Source of the DNA: an uncultured bacterium
GTDB taxonomy: Bacteria; Gemmatimonadota; Gemmatimonadetes; Longimicrobiales; RSA9
Assembly (NCBI GenBank): GCA_937889645.1
Contig: CALBZE010000015.1
Location: 1 to 16,424, forward strand
Direction: 5' to 3'
DNA length: 16,424 bases
Of this stretch, positions 1 to 6,289 are shown in pieces. Numbering within the stretch: the stretch's first letter is position 1; the number at the start of each line of letters is the position of its first letter. The notes under the pieces were generated by a model. That model did not search any database and was not told where the DNA came from. It was given only the letters and a program-made list of their open reading frames with translations. The position numbers and the translations under genes were made by a program.

Positions 1-278
1 CGCGGCCCCACCCGCCGCCGAAGGCGGCTCCCCCGCGGCGCCGCAGGCGCCGCCACCCGCGGCCGCCAGGCCGCCGGTTCCCGCCGGCCGCGCAGCGGCC
101 GGCCGCCTCCCGCGCCGCGCGAGCGGCGCCGCTCCCCGCCGCCGTCGGGCGGCCGCCCCCGCCGGCCGAAGGCCGGCGACCTCGGACCGCGACCCCGCCG
201 CGCCGACGGGCCCCAAACTAGCCCCCGCGCCGCGGCGACCTTACGTTGTACCACGAATCTACCCGGATCGTCGCGAAC
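1..278. other. Gene-free GC-rich leader upstream of murQ
   Basis: This stretch is almost pure G and C. Two plus-strand frames stay open across it, but they would encode only low-complexity Ala/Pro/Arg/Gly sequence, so I do not call a gene. A ten-base palindrome (CGCCGCGGCG) lies at 228-237, after the hairpin array. I see no convincing sigma70 promoter or ribosome binding site before murQ. A partial Ala/Pro-rich C-terminus of an upstream gene cannot be fully excluded. Confidence 0.5.
14..178. repeat. Array of seven short GC hairpins
   Basis: Seven consecutive inverted repeats occur in 165 bp: 14-28 (6-bp stem, loop GAA), 35-53 (8 bp, GCA), 55-78 (9 pairs with one mismatch, GCCA), 83-103 (9 bp, GCA), 112-129 (7 bp, GCGA), 138-153 (6 bp, GTCG) and 160-178 (8 bp, GAA). 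Stem sequences differ, so this is not a direct-repeat array; what repeats is the architecture, with starts every 20-29 bp. Four loops are GNA triloops, a class known to make very stable DNA mini-hairpins. There is no T-run, so simple intrinsic terminators are not obvious. The function is unknown, and the array may continue left of the window. Confidence 0.7.
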
Positions 279-1205
279 ATGACAGGTGGGAACAGGGCGC
301 CTCTGGACCCGCGTCTGACCGAACAACGGAATCCGCGAAGCGCACGAATCGACGAGCTGTCGACCATCGCGATCGTGGATCTGATCAACGCCGAAGACCG
401 GATGGTCGCGCAGGCGGTGGGGGAGGAGCGCCAGCAGATCGCCAGGGCGATCGACCTGGTCGTGGATTCGTTCCGCCGCGGCGGGCGATTGATCTACGTC
501 GGCGCGGGGACGTCGGGGCGGCTCGGCGTGCTCGACGCCGCGGAGATGCCGCCGACCTACCGGACCGATCCGGAGATGGTGCAGGGAGTCATCGCCGGCG
601 GGTACGCCGCGCTGGTCCGGGCGCAGGAGGGCGCGGAGGACCACCCCGAGGACGGCGCCGCCGCGATGGACGAGAAGGGCGTCGGCCCCGCCGACTTCGT
701 GCTCGGGATCGCGACGTCGGGGACGACGCCGTTCGTCCACGGCGCGCTGCGCCGGGCCCGGGAGCGCGGCGCGCGCACCGGATTCCTCCTGTGCACCTAC
801 CCGTCGGAGGAGCTGATCCGCACGCACGACGTCGTCATCGCGCCGCTCGTCGGGCCCGAGGTCATCACCGGGTCCACGCGTATGAAGGCCGGGACCGCGA
901 CCAAGATGGTGCTGAACACGATCAGCACCGCCGCAATGGTCAAGCTGGGCAAGGTCTACGGCAATCTCATGGTGGACCTGCAGGTCACCTGCCAGAAGCT
1001 GCGCGACCGGGGCGAGCGGATCCTCATGGAAACGCTGGGCGTCGGCCGTCCCGACGCCGCCGCGCTCCTGGATCGGGCGAACGGACACGTGAAGACCGCT
1101 ATCGTCATGGGTCGGCTCGGCGTCGACCGTGAGGAGGCCAGGCGCCGGCTGGATGAGGCGGGCGGCGTGATCAGCCGCGTCGTCGGGGAGCTGGGCGCCG
1201 GATGA
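279..1205 (+). CDS. murQ: N-acetylmuramic acid 6-phosphate etherase
   Basis: MurQ cleaves the D-lactyl ether of MurNAc-6-phosphate to give GlcNAc-6-phosphate and D-lactate, the last dedicated step of cytoplasmic peptidoglycan salvage. The 308-residue protein is close to the usual length (about 300) and is a SIS-fold sugar-phosphate enzyme. The phosphosugar loop GAGTSGRLG is at residues 75-83. Glu89 in AAEMPPTY and Glu120 in EGAED match the catalytic Glu83 and Glu114 of the E. coli enzyme. TGSTRMKAGTATKMVLN (198-214) and KTAIVM near 272-277 are further family signatures. I chose ATG 279 because homologs begin shortly before the LTEQRNP segment. An in-frame TTG at 246 would add 11 residues, and neither start has a clear Shine-Dalgarno. 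It is followed 70 nt later by anmK, which makes its substrate. Confidence 0.96.
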   Translation: MTGGNRAPLDPRLTEQRNPRSARIDELSTIAIVDLINAEDRMVAQAVGEERQQIARAIDLVVDSFRRGGRLIYVGAGTSGRLGVLDAAEMPPTYRTDPEMVQGVIAGGYAALVRAQEGAEDHPEDGAAAMDEKGVGPADFVLGIATSGTTPFVHGALRRARERGARTGFLLCTYPSEELIRTHDVVIAPLVGPEVITGSTRMKAGTATKMVLNTISTAAMVKLGKVYGNLMVDLQVTCQKLRDRGERILMETLGVGRPDAAALLDRANGHVKTAIVMGRLGVDREEARRRLDEAGGVISRVVGELGAG

Positions 1206-1262
1206 GAGGCGACGTCGTTCGCGCGGGTCCCGAGTCGCCGCGCCACCGGGACGTCCACCAGC

Positions 1263-1268
1263 GGGAGG
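1263..1268 (+). promoter_or_regulatory. Ribosome binding site of anmK
   Basis: GGGAGG lies 7 nt before the GTG at 1276 and supports this non-ATG start. The protein then begins directly with the conserved MRVIGLMSGTSLDG segment. Confidence 0.7.
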
Positions 1269-1275
1269 CCGGCCC

Positions 1276-2418
1276 GTGCGCGTGATCGGCTTGATGTCGG
1301 GCACGTCGCTCGATGGGATCGACGCCGCGCTCGTCTCCTTCGAGGGCGATGTGTCTGACCTGTGCTGGTCCCTCGACGCGTTCGTCACCGTCCCGTACGA
1401 CGACGAGCGCCGGGACCGGATCCACCGCGCCATCGTCGACGGCACCGCCGCCGTTCTCTGCCGGCTGCACGCCGACCTGGGCGAGTGGCTGGCGGAAGCG
1501 GCGCTCCGCGTCTGCGAGGAGGCCGGGGTCGCGCCCGAGTCGGTCGACCTGATCGGCTCGCACGGCCAGACCGTGTGGCACGAGCCGCCCGGGCCCGACC
1601 GCCGGGGCGCTACGCTCCAGCTCGGCGACGCCGCGACGATCGCCGAACGTACCGGGATCTCGGTGGTGAGCGATTTCCGCGTGCGCGACGTCGCCGCGGG
1701 GGGCGAGGGCGCGCCGCTGGTGCCGTGGGTGGACCGCGTGCTCTTCGCGGTGCCCGGCCGAAGCCGTATCCTCCAGAACATCGGCGGGATGGCCAACCTG
1801 ACGTGGATCCCGCCGCGCGGCGACCCGGCGCCGATCCTCGCGTTCGACACGGGCCCCGGGAACGCGCTGATCGACGCCGCCGTCGCACTGGCGACCGGCG
1901 GACTCGAGACGTACGACCGCGACGGTGCGTGGGCGCGCCGCGGCAAGGTCCGTGAGGAGCTGCTGGCCGAACTCCTCGCGAATCCGTTCTTCGACCGCCC
2001 GCCGCCGAAGTCTACCGGCCGAGAGGTCTTCGGCCGCCCTTTCGTCGAGGCGCTGGTGCGCCGGGAGCGTCCGGAAAGCGTCGAGGACTGGGCGGATCTC
2101 GTCGCCACGCTCACGGCGCTCACGGCCGAGAGCATCGCCGGCGCGATCGACCGATGGGTCGCGCCGCGGCCGATCGACGAGGTTGTGCTCACCGGCGGCG
2201 GCGCGCACAATGCGGTCCTCAAGGAGATGATCGAGGCGCGGCTCGCGCCCGTGCCGGTTCGTGGAGGCGACGCCTTGGGGATCGACCCGGACGCGAAGGA
2301 AGCCGTGGCCTTCGCGGCGCTGGCGTGGGCGCACGTGACCCGCGTGCCCGGCAATGTGCCGGAGGCGACCGGCGCGGCCGGTCCGCGCATTCTGGGCTCC
2401 TACACTCCGGGGGGATAG
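1276..2418 (+). CDS. anmK: Anhydro-N-acetylmuramic acid kinase
   Basis: AnmK hydrolyses the 1,6-anhydro ring of anhydroMurNAc and phosphorylates the sugar with ATP in one reaction, giving MurNAc-6-phosphate for MurQ. The 380-residue protein (E. coli about 369) has the ATP-binding MSGTSLDGID at residues 7-16, GSHGQTVWH at 94-102, QNIGGMANLT at 167-176, DTGPGN at 191-196 with the expected catalytic Asp191, and TGGGAHN at 306-312, so all hallmarks of this ASKHA-type kinase are intact. It starts with GTG behind a good Shine-Dalgarno. Its TAG stop abuts the GTG start of the glycosidase with no gap, indicating translational coupling. Its presence implies that lytic transglycosylases generate anhydro-sugars in this organism, as in Gram-negative recycling. 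Confidence 0.97.
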   Translation: MRVIGLMSGTSLDGIDAALVSFEGDVSDLCWSLDAFVTVPYDDERRDRIHRAIVDGTAAVLCRLHADLGEWLAEAALRVCEEAGVAPESVDLIGSHGQTVWHEPPGPDRRGATLQLGDAATIAERTGISVVSDFRVRDVAAGGEGAPLVPWVDRVLFAVPGRSRILQNIGGMANLTWIPPRGDPAPILAFDTGPGNALIDAAVALATGGLETYDRDGAWARRGKVREELLAELLANPFFDRPPPKSTGREVFGRPFVEALVRRERPESVEDWADLVATLTALTAESIAGAIDRWVAPRPIDEVVLTGGGAHNAVLKEMIEARLAPVPVRGGDALGIDPDAKEAVAFAALAWAHVTRVPGNVPEATGAAGPRILGSYTPGG

Positions 2419-3906
2419 GTGGAGATCGGACGACTCCTCTTCCCGGCGCTCCGCTGGCGCGACGATTCGGGATTCGACCACCAGGCCGAGACGATCGACG
2501 TCGCGCTCGAGCTGGGCGCGGGCGGGTTCATCCTCTTCGGCGGCGAGGCGGGCGCGGTGAGGGAGCTGACGACGTCGCTCCGGCGACGCGCGGGGCGGCC
2601 GCTCCTGATCGGCGCTGACCTGGAGCGCGGCGCGGGGCAGCAGTTCCGGGGCGCGACGCCGCTCCCGCCCCTCGCCGCGATCGGTACGCTCGACGACCTC
2701 GAGACGACGCGTCGCGCCGGGGAACTCACCGCCCGCGAGGCGCTGGCGCTGGGCGTGAACTGGGTCTTCGCGCCCGTCGCGGACCTCGACATCGAGCCGC
2801 GCAACCCGATCGTGGGGACGCGGGCGTTCGGTGCGGACCCCGGGCGGGTCTCGGAGCACGTCGTCGCCTGGGTCGACGGATGTCAGGCCGCGGGCGCGCT
2901 CGCGTGCGTGAAGCATTTCCCGGGTCACGGCCGCACCACGGCGGATTCGCACGTCGAGCTGCCCCGCGTCGACGCGGACCGGGCGGCGCTCGAGACCGAC
3001 CTCATGCCGTTCCGCGCCGCGGTGGAGGCGGGCGTCGCCTCTGTGATGACGGCGCACGTCGCCTTCCCGGCGCTCGACTCTTCGGGCCTCGCCGCGACGC
3101 TGTCGCCCGCGATCCTCGGCGGCCTGCTCCGCGGCGGGCTGGGATTCGACGGGATCGTCGTGACCGACGCGATGATCATGGAGGGCGTGCTCGAGTCCGG
3201 GCACGGCGAGGCGACGGCGGCGGTGAGGGCCGTCGCGGCGGGATGCGACGCGCTCCTCTATCCCGCCGACGTCCGGCTCGTGGCCGAAGCCGTCGCTGGC
3301 GCGGTCGGGCGCGAGATCCCCGACTCGCGGGCCGAGGACGCGATCCGACGGATCGAGGAGGCGGCGGCGCGCACGGACGCCGCGGTGGCGCTCTTGGACT
3401 CGCAGACGGCGCCCGTGGACGGCCGGCGCCGCGAGCCGTGGGGCGCGCCCGACGACCGCGCATGGTCGCTCGAGATCGCCGCCAGATCGCTCGTCGCCGT
3501 GCGGGGTGCGCCGCGGCTCCCGGCGCCCGAGGTCCGCGTGGTCACCGTCGACGACGACGTCGGCGGGCCCTACCCGCCGGGTCCGCGCACCGCGTTTACC
3601 GAGACGCTCCGCGCCCGCGGCGTCACGGTCGTCGAATCGGGTGTCGCGCCGGCGGAGCGGCCCACGATCGTCGCCCTCTACGCCGACATCCGTGCGTGGA
3701 AGGGACGGCCCGGGATCTCCGCCGGCGCCCGCGACGCCGTGGCGACGGCGCTCGCCGGGCCGGGCTCGGGGATCGTCGTGCTGTTCGGCCACCCGCGCCT
3801 CTCGGCCGAGCTGCCCGATGCCGTCCCGGTCCTCGCGGCGTGGGGCGGGGAGCCCCTGATGCAGGAGGCGGTAGCCCGATGGTTGGCGGGTGAGGAGGTT
3901 CGTTGA
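2419..3906 (+). CDS. nagZ: NagZ-like GH3 beta-N-acetylglucosaminidase
   Basis: A family 3 glycosidase expected to split GlcNAc from anhydroMurNAc (with or without peptide), feeding AnmK. The TIM-barrel domain covers about residues 1-320. KHFPGHG (165-171) followed by DSH (176-178) is the NagZ-type loop with the Asp176/His178 catalytic dyad, and VVTDAM (247-252) carries the nucleophile Asp250. The usual DQEGG segment is replaced by ADLERG near 66-71. Residues of about 340-495 form a second alpha/beta domain like the GH3 C-terminal domain, as in the two-domain NagZ of Bacillus, whereas enterobacterial NagZ (about 340 residues) lacks it. There is no signal peptide, so it is probably cytoplasmic. 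It starts at a GTG directly after the anmK stop, with a G-rich Shine-Dalgarno at 2409-2414. The symbol is assigned from motifs and context; sugar specificity is inferred. Confidence 0.88.
   Translation: MEIGRLLFPALRWRDDSGFDHQAETIDVALELGAGGFILFGGEAGAVRELTTSLRRRAGRPLLIGADLERGAGQQFRGATPLPPLAAIGTLDDLETTRRAGELTAREALALGVNWVFAPVADLDIEPRNPIVGTRAFGADPGRVSEHVVAWVDGCQAAGALACVKHFPGHGRTTADSHVELPRVDADRAALETDLMPFRAAVEAGVASVMTAHVAFPALDSSGLAATLSPAILGGLLRGGLGFDGIVVTDAMIMEGVLESGHGEATAAVRAVAAGCDALLYPADVRLVAEAVAGAVGREIPDSRAEDAIRRIEEAAARTDAAVALLDSQTAPVDGRRREPWGAPDDRAWSLEIAARSLVAVRGAPRLPAPEVRVVTVDDDVGGPYPPGPRTAFTETLRARGVTVVESGVAPAERPTIVALYADIRAWKGRPGISAGARDAVATALAGPGSGIVVLFGHPRLSAELPDAVPVLAAWGGEPLMQEAVARWLAGEEVR
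3893..3898 (+). promoter_or_regulatory. Ribosome binding site deciding a TTG start
   Basis: AGGAGG sits 4 nt before TTG 3903 but 22 nt before the next in-frame ATG (3921). This favours the TTG, which overlaps the glycosidase TGA stop as TTGA. Confidence 0.6.
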
Positions 3907-5564
3907 CGTTTCCGCTCGAGATGAAGGCTCAAACACAGCAACCGTTACCGGACGTCGATTCGGTGCCCGCCGCCGACGGCCGGGCCCGCGCCTGGACCAC
4001 GCCCGTCGCCCTCGCGGCCATCCACCTGCTCCTCGCCCTCGCCGCGTTCGATCCGACGCCGCACACCGGCGGCGACAACGCCGCCTACGTCGCACTCGCC
4101 CGCTCGATCCTCGAGCATGGCCGGTACATTGAACTCTGGGATCCGGCGACGCCGCCGCACATACTCTATCCACCCGGGTTCCCGGCGCTCCTCGCCCTCG
4201 CCATGCTCCTCGGCCTGAAACCGTGGGTGGGCCTCAAACTCCTGATCGTGGCGACGTCGACTGCGGCCGTCGCGTTCTCGTACCTCTGGCTCGAGCGGCA
4301 ATGGGGACGTCGCACCGCGATTGGAATCGGTATACTCCTGGCCGCGAGCCCCGCCATCGTCGACATGAGCCACTGGGTGCTCTCCGACGTGCCGTTCTGG
4401 CTGCTCACCATGGTCGCCCTGTGGGGGTTCGCGCGCCTCGAGGCCGGCATGCGCGGCGGAGCGGCGATCGGCATCGCCGCGACCGTCTTCGCCTATTTCA
4501 CGCGCTCCGCCGGGTTGCCCCTCGTCCTGGCCGCTGCCACGTGGCTCGCCCAGGGCCGACGCTGGCGGACTTTGGCCGCACTCGCCGCCGCGTTCCTGCC
4601 GCTCGCCACCCTGTGGTGGCTGCGTGGCCGGGGTGTGGAAGGCGCGGCCTACGTCGAGTATTTCTGGTTGACCGACCCCTACCGCCCCGAACTCGGCCGG
4701 ATCGGGCTGCCCGAGCTGGTTTCACGGATGTGGGCCAACAACAGCCGGTACACACTCGTTCACTTGCCGATGCTGCTCGTCGGGAACGGCCGCGGCATGT
4801 ACGGCGCGCTCGGGGTTGGTGTCGCGCTTCTCGCGCTCGCCGGTTGGGGTTCACGGCTGCGAAGGCCCGGATTGCCGGAGCTGTTCCTGCCACTCTACAT
4901 CGGCCTGCTCTACGTGTGGCCGGCGGTTTGGGCCGGTGAACGCTTCTTGCTCCCTGTTCTCCCGCTCGTCCTGGCGTACGGGGCGCACGCCCTCGCGGCC
5001 GTGGCCCGCCGCGTGCGCCTGCCATGGCCGCACGGGGTGGAGGCGGCGGTGATTTCTGCGATCGTTCTCCTTGCGCTCCCCGCTCACGTCGCGGGCGTCC
5101 GCCGTGGAGTCTCGTGCGTGACCGCGTACCGCCTGGGTGAACAGTACCCGTGCCTTTCGCCGCCCTGGCGGGATTACTTCACCGTGGTGGAGTGGGCGCG
5201 TGACAACCTGCCCGAGGACGCCGTCGTGCTGACGCGGAAGCCAAGGTTGTACTTCGGATTGACTGGTCGGCACGCGCGGCTTTACCCTTGGAGCCCCGAG
5301 CCGGCGGAGCTCGTTCGCGGGGCGCGGGGGGCCGGCGCCCGCTTCATCGTGCTCGATCTGCTGGATGGGCAGTCGAACCGGTACCTGATCCCGGCGATGG
5401 TCGGGCGCCCGGAAGCATTCTGTGCGGTTTACACGCTCGGCCCCGGCCGCGCGACCGTCTTCGCCCTGATGCCGGACGCGGAGGCGGTCCCGGACCGGGA
5501 AAGCGGCGACGGCCGCGCCGAATTCGCGTTCTGTCCGCCCGATTACCTGTCTCCGTCGCGGTAG
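3903..5564 (+). CDS. GT-C type membrane glycosyltransferase (ArnT/PMT-like)
   Basis: A 553-residue polytopic protein with the layout of the PMT_2/ArnT group, which transfers sugars from polyprenyl-phosphate carriers on the outer face of the inner membrane. After one N-terminal hydrophobic segment (33-50), the loop TGGDNAAYV contains Asp58, at the place of the catalytic Asp in GT-C enzymes. YPPG (89-92) and SHWVLSDVPF (157-166) are also typical of this group. About ten hydrophobic segments follow, then a soluble C-terminal domain from about residue 420 (DYFTVVEWARDNLPEDAVVL and onward). It is coupled to the glycosidase through a TTGA overlap. Donor and acceptor cannot be told from sequence, and the link to peptidoglycan recycling rests on operon position only. 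The last 22 bp overlap the convergent gene on the other strand. Confidence 0.82.
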   Translation: MTFPLEMKAQTQQPLPDVDSVPAADGRARAWTTPVALAAIHLLLALAAFDPTPHTGGDNAAYVALARSILEHGRYIELWDPATPPHILYPPGFPALLALAMLLGLKPWVGLKLLIVATSTAAVAFSYLWLERQWGRRTAIGIGILLAASPAIVDMSHWVLSDVPFWLLTMVALWGFARLEAGMRGGAAIGIAATVFAYFTRSAGLPLVLAAATWLAQGRRWRTLAALAAAFLPLATLWWLRGRGVEGAAYVEYFWLTDPYRPELGRIGLPELVSRMWANNSRYTLVHLPMLLVGNGRGMYGALGVGVALLALAGWGSRLRRPGLPELFLPLYIGLLYVWPAVWAGERFLLPVLPLVLAYGAHALAAVARRVRLPWPHGVEAAVISAIVLLALPAHVAGVRRGVSCVTAYRLGEQYPCLSPPWRDYFTVVEWARDNLPEDAVVLTRKPRLYFGLTGRHARLYPWSPEPAELVRGARGAGARFIVLDLLDGQSNRYLIPAMVGRPEAFCAVYTLGPGRATVFALMPDAEAVPDRESGDGRAEFAFCPPDYLSPSR

Positions 5565-6214
5565 AGACCAAGCCCGAGCCCGAATGCGAAAGCGGAGATC
5601 GGGCCGCGCGCGGGGACGATGACGGGGACGAAGGCTTCGAGCGGGATCGAGATCTGGGGCGAAAGGCGTCGCAGGAGGTCGAACGTGCCGCCGGCCGGCA
5701 TCGTGGCGGCTTCGACCGCACCGAAGATCAGCCCCCTCGTTCCGGGTTCGCCCGGAAGCCGAGGGTAGAGCAGGGAGGCGTACGCGACGGCCGCCGCGAT
5801 TCCCGCCGAGAGGCGGACGGGCACGTCCAAGGGCGGCGTTTCGGGCGGGATGGTCCGGAGTCGACGCTCGAGCAGCTCGGCCGCCGCGGCGAGGCCCGAG
5901 GCCGCGAGCCCCGCGAGGATCGCACGCGGCCAGCTCACGGGACGGGGGCGCAGGATCCGGGCGAGGAGCCACGCCCCGGCGGCTGCGCCGACCGCAGCGC
6001 CGGTGACCGCGGGTGCGTTGTCCGGCGACGTCGCTTCGGCCGAAACTCCGGGGGATTCCACGGCGCCATCGGCTTCTCCTTCCGCCGCGGGCCCGGACCA
6101 GGCACCCCACTCCGGGGCCTCCTTCCCGGCAAGACGGCCTTCCGCTTCGCCGAGAGCGTAGCCGATGGTATAGAACACGTTGTCCAGCACGGACCCCGCG
6201 ACGGGATGTGACAT
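5543..6214 (-). CDS. Hypothetical multi-pass membrane protein
   Basis: I do not recognise this 223-residue protein. A polar N-terminus (GYALGEAEGRLAGK near 17-31) leads into an acidic Gly/Ala-rich linker (35-65). Hydrophobic segments follow at about 67-88, 97-115, 133-150 and 190-218, with a weaker one at 158-175, so it is probably an integral membrane protein with four or five spans. ATG 6214 is chosen because GGGAGGG lies just upstream. The GTG 12 nt further upstream would bury that site. It is the only minus-strand gene between the two recycling operons, is divergent from the symporter (75-bp gap) and overlaps the glycosyltransferase tail to tail by 22 bp. Coding is supported by plausible alternating hydrophobic structure and a good ribosome binding site, not by homology. 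Confidence 0.68.
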   Translation of the reverse strand: MSHPVAGSVLDNVFYTIGYALGEAEGRLAGKEAPEWGAWSGPAAEGEADGAVESPGVSAEATSPDNAPAVTGAAVGAAAGAWLLARILRPRPVSWPRAILAGLAASGLAAAAELLERRLRTIPPETPPLDVPVRLSAGIAAAVAYASLLYPRLPGEPGTRGLIFGAVEAATMPAGGTFDLLRRLSPQISIPLEAFVPVIVPARGPISAFAFGLGLGLYRDGDR

Positions 6215-6217
6215 GAA

Positions 6218-6224
6218 CCCTCCC
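6218..6224 (-). promoter_or_regulatory. Ribosome binding site of the minus-strand membrane protein
   Basis: On the minus strand GGGAGGG ends 3 nt before ATG 6214, which fixes the start there and not at the in-frame GTG 6226. Confidence 0.6.
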
Positions 6225-6279
6225 ACTCTGTTCGGCCGGTGCCCCGGCCCGCGTGCAAGCGATGTGCCCGCCCGAGGCC

Positions 6280-6284
6280 GGAGG
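6280..6284 (+). promoter_or_regulatory. Ribosome binding site of the symporter
   Basis: GGAGG lies 5 nt before ATG 6290. This selects a 600-residue product starting MSLIDWIVV over an upstream in-frame start at 6239 that has no such site and would add a Cys/Arg/Pro-rich tail before the first membrane span. Confidence 0.7.
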
Positions 6285-6289
6285 CGCCC

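Noticed and set aside
1..180. CRISPR array or REP-type repeat family
   Set aside because: No direct repeat unit or spacer structure; each hairpin has its own stem sequence.
1171..4173. Very long minus-strand open frame opposite murQ-anmK-nagZ
   Set aside because: Its translation is Arg/Asp/Gly/Pro-rich without motifs and is fully opposite three well-supported genes; high GC makes such antisense frames common.
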